From positions 558,001 to 622,000 of the forward strand of contig CAWBQO010000003.1 of NCBI GenBank assembly GCA_963790965.1: DNA of 64,000 bases. The letters run 5' to 3'. Positions 46,455 through 53,933 of this stretch are shown one piece after another (the stretch's first letter is position 1; every line of letters begins with the position of its first letter). Position numbers and translations under genes: made by a program. The notes beneath the pieces are model-generated. The model saw only the letters and a list, made by a program, of their open reading frames with translations. It did not search any database and had not been told where the DNA came from. This stretch comes from CAWBQO01 sp963790965. GTDB lineage: Bacteria; Bacteroidota; Rhodothermia; Rhodothermales; DASSAV01.

Positions 46455-47723
46455 ATGTTGAAGACGGACAAAAAGAAAGGCTCGGGCGGCGTTCCGGCGG
46501 GCAAAGGGTGGGCCGATGTGGCACCCGGCGCGCCGCGATTACAGCTCGCAGCGATCGGTCTGGAAGCGGAGTTCGCCGTCATCGTGGACAACGAGCAAAG
46601 GAGCCCGGAGGACGTGTTTGGCGATCCCCGCGCCTTCATCCGCGGGCACCTCGTACACCGCATCGGAACGTCGTACCACCTGCCTACGGGCGGAGCGGTT
46701 TATTTCGACACCGGGGTGATAGAGCTGGCCACGCCGGTCATCGAAATTGAAAAGAGTTGCGCCGCCAGAGCAGGGCGGTCGCTGTGGGAGTCTATCCTGT
46801 TTGTTCGTGGGGAACTCGACGCATGGGAGCGGCGGACCGGGCGCGAAGTTCGGCTGGTGGGGTTCAGCGCCCATTACAACATTTCGTTCGAGATTCCGCG
46901 CGAACAGCAGGGGCATTCGCGGACGGTAGAAAAGCTCGCCTACTTGCTCGCGCACATCCTTCCCGCGCCGGTGATGATGCTAGCGGCGAACAAGCGCTCG
47001 ACAGGCATCGGCGTCAGGCCGCGCGGCGACCGGATCGAGATAACGGCGGACTTCACGCCGAGCGCGGCCCTCATGATCGCAACGGCTGCGCTGATCACGG
47101 GCGTTGTGCGGGAAGTCATGAAGTGGCCGTCGTTCGACATCGATATGCTGGAGCGGGAGAGCCTTCCGGTGATCGAGGACTTTCGGCCCATGAAACACAC
47201 CTCGCGCAAGGGCTGGCTCGCGCGCTACGATTGCTACCCGCGCAACCCGTTCGTCGTCCCCCCCGACGAACCGATCTGGCGCGTACGGAGCGGCCTCGGG
47301 CGGCTTTTTGATGAGGAAGTGGAGCGCCTGTCCTTGCGGCAGATCGCTCAGGATGTGCTGAGTCGATTCCGCGTCGGCATTCGGCGTATCGCTGAGCCAT
47401 ATACGCAGCGGCTCATAGAGCGGGTGATTAGTGGGCAAGCCCCGTCGCTGCTCGACCTCGAGGACCGGCCGGAAGAGTATCAGGATGTCGGACGGCTCTG
47501 CGTCTGGGACAACCTTTTTCCTGAAAAGGTTATTTCGCGAAGCCGCTACGAACAAGTGCTTATTCGCGCCATCGCCGGTCGTACTTTGTGGATGGACGGC
47601 GCAATTTATAAGCCCGTCGGACTGAAAGGCTGGAGTGAAGTCGTTTTTCACCGCCAGGGCGACGGTGCGCGGCACGTCATTCCTATCGACTATCTTCTGC
47701 AACACCTCGATCGCTGGAAATAG
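46455..47723 (+). CDS. Glutamine-synthetase-fold amidoligase-like protein
   Basis: 422 aa. The features match the GCS2/COOH-NH2 ligase superfamily: GLEAEF (35-40) with paired Glu, FDTGVIELATP (84-94) with E90, SAHYNISF (138-145) with His/Asn, and GVRPRGDRIEITADFTPS (186-203), the Arg/Glu/Asp ATP-metal face. Such enzymes join a carboxyl to an amine with ATP, as in glutamate-cysteine ligase. Which substrates it joins is unknown. AAGGA 8 bases before the ATG supports the start. The Lys/Gly-rich N-terminus (1-20) looks disordered. No membrane segment or signal is seen. The assignment is by motif pattern, not by close homology. Confidence 0.65.
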   Translation: MLKTDKKKGSGGVPAGKGWADVAPGAPRLQLAAIGLEAEFAVIVDNEQRSPEDVFGDPRAFIRGHLVHRIGTSYHLPTGGAVYFDTGVIELATPVIEIEKSCAARAGRSLWESILFVRGELDAWERRTGREVRLVGFSAHYNISFEIPREQQGHSRTVEKLAYLLAHILPAPVMMLAANKRSTGIGVRPRGDRIEITADFTPSAALMIATAALITGVVREVMKWPSFDIDMLERESLPVIEDFRPMKHTSRKGWLARYDCYPRNPFVVPPDEPIWRVRSGLGRLFDEEVERLSLRQIAQDVLSRFRVGIRRIAEPYTQRLIERVISGQAPSLLDLEDRPEEYQDVGRLCVWDNLFPEKVISRSRYEQVLIRAIAGRTLWMDGAIYKPVGLKGWSEVVFHRQGDGARHVIPIDYLLQHLDRWK

Positions 47724-47762
47724 ACGATCTTTTTCGGCCGCTCGACACGCTGCCTTTCGCCT

Positions 47763-48509
47763 ATGCCCGATTTCTCGCACCGCTCTTTTGGCGACGAGAT
47801 GATGGACGACTTCTCCATCACGGATGAGCGGCTGCAGCGTGCGCTTCAGGAGATTCGGGCGGTGAACGTGTTGCTTGGCGGCCATTCCACCACAATGTCG
47901 GTGCTCCTGCCATTTTTGCGCCGCCGGCCGAAAGAGGAAAGCGTCCGAATACTGGACGTTGGCACCGGCACGGCAGACATACCCGAGCGCATCGTTCGAT
48001 GGGCCGCTCGGGTGGGTCGCCGTGTGGAGGTCGTAGCCACCGACAAGAACGCCGCCACCCTCCGCTACGCGGACGCGCAACTGGATCGCCGCTTGCAGGC
48101 CCGTCTGCGGCCCGTGCTACGCACGGAAACCGCCGACGCGCTGGACTTACCTTATGATGAGGACTCGTTCGATGTGGCCATGTCGGCCATGTTCATGCAC
48201 CACCTGACGGACGAACAGGCGGTTCAGCATCTGCGGGAGTTAAAGCGCGTGGCCAGGCACGGCATCATTGTGAACGACCTGCACCGGCACCCACTCGCCT
48301 TCTATGGCGTAAAACTCTTTAGCAGAGTGATCGGTGCGTTGGAGATGTTTCGGCACGACAGTGCGCTTTCGGTGCTGAAGAGCTTTACGCGGAGGGAGCT
48401 TGAAACACTGGCAAGCCACGCAGGTCTTGGCGAAGCGAAAATTGCGTGGCACCCCCTCTTCCGGTGGCGTCTATCCACGCTGCAAACGGGAACGAAGCAT
48501 GCACTATGA
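47763..48509 (+). CDS. Class I SAM-dependent methyltransferase
   Basis: 248 aa. The Rossmann methyltransferase motif I is ILDVGTGTADIP (about 63-74), motif II VVATDKN and post-motif DALDLPYDEDSFDVAMSAMFMHHLTD (in parts: LPYDEDSFDVAMS, MHHLTD). It resembles small-molecule methyltransferases found next to FAD oxidoreductases in type III polyketide and quinone-like gene sets. No polyketide synthase is present here. Its last 11 bases overlap the FAD oxidoreductase start. 39 bases after the amidoligase-like gene. Confidence 0.88.
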   Translation: MPDFSHRSFGDEMMDDFSITDERLQRALQEIRAVNVLLGGHSTTMSVLLPFLRRRPKEESVRILDVGTGTADIPERIVRWAARVGRRVEVVATDKNAATLRYADAQLDRRLQARLRPVLRTETADALDLPYDEDSFDVAMSAMFMHHLTDEQAVQHLRELKRVARHGIIVNDLHRHPLAFYGVKLFSRVIGALEMFRHDSALSVLKSFTRRELETLASHAGLGEAKIAWHPLFRWRLSTLQTGTKHAL

Positions 48510-49635
48510 CGCCATCGTGATCGGCGGAGGATTGGCTGGTTGCAGCGCCGCCGCGCATCTTTCGAAAGAGGGGTTCAGCGTGCTGCTGCTCGAAAAAAGC
48601 CGCTTCCCGAGGCACAAACTCTGCGGCGAGTTCCTGTCGCCGGAGAGCATGGGGCTGTTTGATCGTGTCGGCGTGCTGCAAGAAGTGGAAGCGGCGGGCG
48701 CAGAGCGGATGTCGCGCGTGGAAGTCACCACAAACTCGGGCGCGTCCTATCACGACGAGTTGCCGGGCGAGGCGCTCGGGCTGAGCCGTTACCGCCTCGA
48801 TGCGCTCCTGTTTGCCCATGCCGGTCGCCTGGGGGCCGACGCACGGGAGGGCGTGCCTGTGAGCGGTGTCGAAGGCGACCTTACAACCGGATTTCAGGTC
48901 AACGCAGGCGGGGACACGTTCAGGTCCCGGATCGTCATCGGTGCCTACGGCCGGCGGGCGCTCATCGACCGGAAGCTGGAGCGGCCTTTTCTTCAGCAGA
49001 AAGCAGACCGAGTCGCGTTCAAGGCGCACTATACCGGATACGCCATCGGGCCGACCATCGAAGTTCATGCTTTCCGGGGTGGCTACTGTGGGCTTTCGCC
49101 CGTCGAGAAAGGACGGGTGAATGCCTGCTGGATCATGGACAAGTGGGTGCTCGACCGGGCAGGCGGGAGCGCGGAGCGGGTCGTCGAAACGGCTTTCGCG
49201 GCCAACCCGGTCCTTAAGGACCGATTCGACCACATGACGCAGGAGACGGAAACGCTGCGTGCGGTCAGTCAGATCACGTTCATGGACAAGGGCAAGTTCG
49301 ACCGTGACGTCTGCATGATCGGGGACACGGCCGGCATGATCGCGCCCCTGTGCGGCGACGGGATGTCGATGGCGCTGCGCTCCGCCGAGTTTGGATCGGA
49401 CATTCTCGCGTCCTTCTTACACGGTCGGCTGAGTCGGGCGGAAGCTATCGAACGCTATACGAAGCAGTGGTACGCCGAGTTCAAGCAGCGCATCCTGCTC
49501 GGCAGACTGATCCACGGCGGCATCGTACGGCCGGTGGTGGCAGGCCCGGTCGTCCGCGCGCTCGACGTGCTACCAGGCGTAGGCGGCTGGCTCGTTCGCT
49601 CGACCCGGGGCGACGTATCTTCGGTCATGGCGTAG
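48499..49635 (+). CDS. FAD-dependent oxidoreductase (geranylgeranyl reductase/monooxygenase-like)
   Basis: 378 aa. The N-terminal FAD site is DAIVIGGGLAGCSAAAHLS (4-22), then LLLEKSRFPRHKLCGEFLSP with the Cys motif common in geranylgeranyl-reductase-like and tryptophan-halogenase relatives, and the second FAD motif VCMIGDTAGMIAPLCGDGMSMALRS (in parts: IGDTAGMIAPLCGDG, MSMALRS). The start ATG at 48499 directly precedes the FAD-binding strand; the open frame upstream belongs to the methyltransferase region. It probably reduces or hydroxylates a lipid-like or polyketide-like compound with its methyltransferase partner. The product is not identifiable. Confidence 0.85.
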   Translation: MHYDAIVIGGGLAGCSAAAHLSKEGFSVLLLEKSRFPRHKLCGEFLSPESMGLFDRVGVLQEVEAAGAERMSRVEVTTNSGASYHDELPGEALGLSRYRLDALLFAHAGRLGADAREGVPVSGVEGDLTTGFQVNAGGDTFRSRIVIGAYGRRALIDRKLERPFLQQKADRVAFKAHYTGYAIGPTIEVHAFRGGYCGLSPVEKGRVNACWIMDKWVLDRAGGSAERVVETAFAANPVLKDRFDHMTQETETLRAVSQITFMDKGKFDRDVCMIGDTAGMIAPLCGDGMSMALRSAEFGSDILASFLHGRLSRAEAIERYTKQWYAEFKQRILLGRLIHGGIVRPVVAGPVVRALDVLPGVGGWLVRSTRGDVSSVMA

Positions 49636-49668
49636 GGGCCTCAACGGCTGCACGATGCTCCGGCTCCA

Positions 49669-50607
49669 TCAAGGCACCGATGCAGAGGCCATCTCCGCGT
49701 CCGTGACGGCGGAAGCTTCGGTGCCGGTGGTATCCAGCGCCTGAATGTCCTTTGCCACCGTGATATGGTAGACAGGCTGGCGGCGTTCGTAGATGACGAG
49801 CACGTCTCCTTCCGCCTGCAGCTCGCGAAGGGTGCGACCGAGTATGCCTTTCAGCGCGCGCTGACGCTCCTCGTCGATGGGGTTGAACGCCTGTTCGAGT
49901 TGCTCCCGGAGCTGAAACTCGTTGATCCAGAAGCTTTCCGGGACCGTGTCCAGTTGGGGCACGTATTCGAATTCGCGGTAGTGAACGTCTACCGTGGTGC
50001 CGAACTCATGGCTGCTCTTGGTGGCGGCGTTGATGTTGACGCCCTGCAGCTTGCGCTGGTCCTGGCGGGTGCGCGTGGCGGACGTGATCACGTACCGGTA
50101 AGGCGGCAAACCCTCGTCCGCGAGCCGCTCCTGAAAGCGCCTGCCTACGAGTTCAAGCAGGTTCGCTGCGGCAGGCGTTACGAAAGGGGACGAAAAATCC
50201 ATCTTATCCACGCCGAAGTAGGCGTTCGTCTCGAGGGGGACAAGCTCGTCCTCTGCCACGAGTTCCGGCAACGTGTCGCGGTCGGCAATGTCGGCTACGC
50301 CGAGCGACTCGGCTCGCGCGACGTGTTCGGCATTCCGAAAGGTGCGCAGCGCAAGCGCATCGGCTTGCGTGAGGGCGGGTACGTCCTCGAACTGCTGATT
50401 CACCGCGCTAATGCGCGACGCGGCCAGTTCTTGGGTGTTGCTGCCGATGACGTGCGTCACGGAGAACGAAGCAACGGTTATGATAGCGACGAGCAGAATA
50501 CCGATGCTGAAGAAAGCAACGTGCCGCCGTTTATATCGACCAATTGAAAACATACGAGGTGAAAGCGGGTGAAATCGATGCCGGAGTAAGAGGTATTGAA
50601 TCCGCAT
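49669..50607 (-). CDS. DUF5715-like, M15-related membrane-anchored protein
   Basis: 312 aa. One membrane anchor (about 31-55) after a basic N-terminus, so the domain is periplasmic. YVITSATRTRQDQRKLQ then ATKSSHEFGTTVDVHY (195-210, H200 and D207) and a late VYHITVA His give an M15-type zinc triad. Related proteins are annotated DUF5715 or peptidase M15-like; substrate unknown. An ATG at 50553 would remove 18 residues and is a reasonable alternative start. It is convergent with the FAD oxidoreductase and follows Sua5 on the same strand. Confidence 0.7.
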   Translation of the reverse strand: MRIQYLLLRHRFHPLSPRMFSIGRYKRRHVAFFSIGILLVAIITVASFSVTHVIGSNTQELAASRISAVNQQFEDVPALTQADALALRTFRNAEHVARAESLGVADIADRDTLPELVAEDELVPLETNAYFGVDKMDFSSPFVTPAAANLLELVGRRFQERLADEGLPPYRYVITSATRTRQDQRKLQGVNINAATKSSHEFGTTVDVHYREFEYVPQLDTVPESFWINEFQLREQLEQAFNPIDEERQRALKGILGRTLRELQAEGDVLVIYERRQPVYHITVAKDIQALDTTGTEASAVTDAEMASASVP

Positions 50608-50657
50608 ACACCGCCATGGTCCCGCCGTCCCATGGCCCTTAACCTAAATGTCGCATC

Positions 50658-51617
50658 TTACCCGGAAGCGGCGCGTCGGAGCCGGTCTGCGAGGGCCGCA
50701 CCGATGCCGATCTCGGGCACAGTCTGGCAGTAGATAGCCGCCGCGCCCCGGCGGTCCGCTTCACGAAAGAAGGCATAAAGGGCTTCCGCGTAGGAATCTA
50801 CGTCGGGGTAGAGCCGCACGAAGAGCATTTCGGCGGGCGGCGGCTCCATTCCGATAAAAGCGGCATCGGGGGCGGGAGGCAATGCGCCGGGATCAGCGAC
50901 GATCAGGACGGGAGCATTGGGCGCGTAGTGGCGGTAGCGCGTGCCGGGGCTGCGGGCGAGGAGGTCGGCGGCCGCCGTGTTCGGCAGCAAGTCAGGCACG
51001 ACGGCAGCCATCTGTTCAAACGTGCATGCGCCCTTACGAAGAATGACGGGCGGATCCACGGTGCAATCAACGACGGTCGATTCGATGCCGCGCGTGCAGG
51101 GAGGACCCTGCAGAATGCAGTCGATGCGGCCATTCATGTCGTCCCGAACATCTTGCCAGCGGGTCGGACTCGGGCGTCCGGAGCGGTTCGAGGATGGTGC
51201 GGCGACAGGCGTGCCTGCGGCGGAAAGGAAGGCCTGAGCCACTGAATGGAGCGGCGCGCGCACCCCGACGCTCGGCAAACCGCCTGTTGTAATGTCCGGC
51301 ACGAGGCTGCGCTTGTGCAGAACGAGCGTGAGCGGACCCGGAAAGAACCGCTCCATGAGGGCTGTGGCGGCAGGAGGTATTGTCCGGACCAGTTGGTCCA
51401 CTACCGCGGCGTCCGCTACGTGGACAATGAGCGGATTGTCCGGCGGGCGTCCTTTGGCCTCGAAGATCGCTGCAACGGCGTCCCTGTCGAGTGCATTCGC
51501 GCCGAGGCCGTACACGGTCTCCGTCGGAAACGCCGCAAGCTTTCCCGCCCGAATGAACGCCGCCGCTCGTTCCGGTGAATGCGTCAGAAGCGTCGAGCGT
51601 GAGGTCCTCTTCACCAC
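50658..51617 (-). CDS. L-threonylcarbamoyladenylate synthase (Sua5/TsaC type)
   Basis: 319 aa. Makes threonylcarbamoyl-AMP for t6A37 of ANN-decoding tRNAs. The YrdC domain (about 10-205) has FPTETVYGLGANAL (30-43), KGRPPDNPLIVHV and APSSNRSGRPSPT; the extra C-terminal Sua5 domain (about 225-315) makes it the long form, with SPGTRYRHYAPNAPV in the linker. Its start overlaps the end of the SpoIID-like gene by 7 bases. Confidence 0.93.
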   Translation of the reverse strand: MVKRTSRSTLLTHSPERAAAFIRAGKLAAFPTETVYGLGANALDRDAVAAIFEAKGRPPDNPLIVHVADAAVVDQLVRTIPPAATALMERFFPGPLTLVLHKRSLVPDITTGGLPSVGVRAPLHSVAQAFLSAAGTPVAAPSSNRSGRPSPTRWQDVRDDMNGRIDCILQGPPCTRGIESTVVDCTVDPPVILRKGACTFEQMAAVVPDLLPNTAAADLLARSPGTRYRHYAPNAPVLIVADPGALPPAPDAAFIGMEPPPAEMLFVRLYPDVDSYAEALYAFFREADRRGAAAIYCQTVPEIGIGAALADRLRRAASG

Positions 51618-52876
51618 GCAGCGCCGGTGGATGCCGGCTTGGCTCGGCGGCGAGCGGGCGCTTTAGTCTTGCGGACCGGCACGGCACCGGCGGCGCGGGC
51701 GAGCGGCGTGACGGAAGTACCTGGAAAGTAGAATGCGAGTATGTCCGAGTAATTGAACCCCTGCCGCGCCATTTCGTGCGCGCCCCACTGACTCAGCCCT
51801 ACGCCGTGGCCGTACCCGCTGCCTTTGAACACGTAGTCCTCGCCGATGAGCGAGAATGTTGAAAGCGTACTTTTCATGGACGCGGCACCGAAATAGCGGG
51901 TCACAGTCATGCGGAAGTCATTGCCGACCATCGACTCTCTCGTGCCGTCCGCGTGATGGAGGGTCACGGTATGCAAGCGTCCGTCCGTGCCCCGCTTGCC
52001 CTCGCTAATGCCGGTGATGGTCGCTTTTCGATTTGCAGAAAAGGCATCGAGCAGCTTTCGACTCGAGACGATCCATTTCCAGTTCTGTTGAGGGGAGCGG
52101 TCGTATGGGTCGGCCTTTCCGCGAAGATAGGGGAGCGGCCGGCCTTTCCAGACGGTCTCGTTCCCGGCCGTGTGCCCGCCGCTCGACGACGAGTACGTCG
52201 CCTCGCAAAGCTCGCCCCTGTATGAGAGAACGAGGCCCTGCGTAGCTTCTGCCGCACTTCGCATGAGCGGCGTCACAACGCCTTCGCCATCGTAGACCTG
52301 AGACGAAATGTGGTCGGAGTGGTGAATATCGGGACCGAGCTTGCCCGCGCTCTTCAGCGCATACGTGCGCGCGACAATGGCCATGGCCTTCGAGCCTTCC
52401 ACGTCCTTCAACCCGTACTCTCTTGAAAGAACGCTGGCGACATAACTCTCCAGGTCCACTTCGTTGATCAGCAGGAGGCGACTGGAGCGGCCGGTTTCAG
52501 GACGAACGTCGAGAAAGCCTTTGTAGATGCGAGGGGATCGAAGCGCCTTGCCGGTGACAACGTCGACCGTGAGGGCACCGCGCGACGGTAGAAGCCTGAA
52601 TGCGGGCGCGCTGATGGCACCGCCGGGGCCGTCGACGACAACGTTCTCGCCGGAAATGGACACCTGGACGGAGATGCCGCGCGGGATCGTCACGGCAGGA
52701 ATGGTCTCGCCGGAGCGCATGACCACGAGGTCTCCTTCATCGGCCAGAACCGTGACGCGCTGCGGCTGCAGCGTGCCGAGAACACCGATCCGCACCGTGG
52801 AAGGCTGATCGCCCTGCCGTGCGGACGTGGGTGCGGCGATGGAGATGATGAAGGATATGAGAAGGCCCCAAAGCAT
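51611..52876 (-). CDS. SpoIID/LytB domain protein
   Basis: 421 aa. An N-terminal signal (about 1-19). The SpoIID domain (about 135-395) has LESYVASVLSREYG, KAMAIVARTYAL, SSSSGGHTAGNETVW and GYGHGVGLSQWGAHEMA, the set found in this lytic transglycosylase family that cuts denuded peptidoglycan glycan strands. A basic, Pro/Ala-rich tail follows. It acts in the periplasm. In this likely non-sporulating bacterium it would serve cell-wall remodelling. Overlaps the Sua5 gene. Confidence 0.9.
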   Translation of the reverse strand: MLWGLLISFIISIAAPTSARQGDQPSTVRIGVLGTLQPQRVTVLADEGDLVVMRSGETIPAVTIPRGISVQVSISGENVVVDGPGGAISAPAFRLLPSRGALTVDVVTGKALRSPRIYKGFLDVRPETGRSSRLLLINEVDLESYVASVLSREYGLKDVEGSKAMAIVARTYALKSAGKLGPDIHHSDHISSQVYDGEGVVTPLMRSAAEATQGLVLSYRGELCEATYSSSSGGHTAGNETVWKGRPLPYLRGKADPYDRSPQQNWKWIVSSRKLLDAFSANRKATITGISEGKRGTDGRLHTVTLHHADGTRESMVGNDFRMTVTRYFGAASMKSTLSTFSLIGEDYVFKGSGYGHGVGLSQWGAHEMARQGFNYSDILAFYFPGTSVTPLARAAGAVPVRKTKAPARRRAKPASTGAAW

Positions 52877-53027
52877 AGGTGGCGTGAAGGTCGAACCGAG
52901 TTTATCGAGAAGCGAACGGTGATTGGAAAGCTACCGTCGGGGGACTCAGCGGCTGTGAAAGCCGGTGGCTGTGGTGTGCCTATCGCTGCGTGAAATGATG
53001 CAGCCGGAGGCCTGCAAGCGGCGGCGG

Positions 53028-53861
53028 TCAGATCATGAGGCGGTCTTTCAATAGGCGAGAGCGTTCGCGGCTGGCGATCACCTCATGGCCGCCCGTCAGC
53101 ATGAGTTTATAGCGACCGCTAAACCACGCGATCATCTCCTGAATCGCGCCGATCTGCACAATGGCGGACCGGTGGACGCGCATGAACTGACCCGGGTCCA
53201 ATACGGACTCGAGCTGATCCAGCGTGTGGCTTACCATGTGGTGCCGGATACGGGTGCGACCCGCCTCGTCCTCCTCCGCGACATAGACGCGCGTGACGCC
53301 CTCGCTTATCTCCGCCGAAATAACTTTGCCAACAGGAATGACGAGAATACGATCTCTGTAGGGCACCGATATCTGACGCGCATATTCCTGCGTCGGAGCA
53401 ACCTGGCCGGATTTCGACGGGAGGGCTTGTTCGTCCAGCCAGTCGAGGAGCTTAGAAAGCCGCTCTTCCTGGTCAGACCTCCGCTGTGGCGACCGTCGCC
53501 GCGATTCCGCACGGGAGACCGCTTCCTCCAGTCGTTCTTTCGAAACGGGCTTCAGCAGATAATCGATGGCGTTGGCTTCAAACGCTTTCAGCGCGTAGTC
53601 GTCGTAGGCCGTGGTAAAGATGACGGAGGGCATCTTGTCCGGCGGAATGCGTTCGAGCAGCGCAAAGCCGTCCATACCCGGCATACGAATGTCGAGCAAG
53701 AGCAGATCGACGGGGGCTTCGTCGAGAAGCTCCAGCGCCTCCACGCCGTCGCCTGCTTCTCCGGCGATGAGAACGCGGTTCTCCTGGACGAGAGGCTCGA
53801 CGAGCTTGCGCAGGCGCGAGCGCGCCGGCAGTTCATCATCAACAATGGCGATGTTGAGCAT
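53028..53861 (-). CDS. LytTR-family response regulator
   Basis: 277 aa. Receiver with D8-D9, phospho-acceptor D57 in LLLLDIRMPGMDG and K104 in YLLKPVS. A linker (about 115-165) precedes the LytTR domain (about 170-275) with KVISAEISEGVTRVY and FMRVHRSAIVQIGAI. It lies 72 bases after the LytS-like kinase gene and is its evident partner. Cells with this pair usually sense envelope or cell-wall state; the target genes are unknown. Confidence 0.93.
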   Translation of the reverse strand: MLNIAIVDDELPARSRLRKLVEPLVQENRVLIAGEAGDGVEALELLDEAPVDLLLLDIRMPGMDGFALLERIPPDKMPSVIFTTAYDDYALKAFEANAIDYLLKPVSKERLEEAVSRAESRRRSPQRRSDQEERLSKLLDWLDEQALPSKSGQVAPTQEYARQISVPYRDRILVIPVGKVISAEISEGVTRVYVAEEDEAGRTRIRHHMVSHTLDQLESVLDPGQFMRVHRSAIVQIGAIQEMIAWFSGRYKLMLTGGHEVIASRERSRLLKDRLMI

Positions 53862-53933
53862 ACAGAGCAGGGTGCGGCGGGTGGCTCATTTTGTCAGGGG
53901 GAATATACGCAGGGCAAACCTATTGCGCAGACG

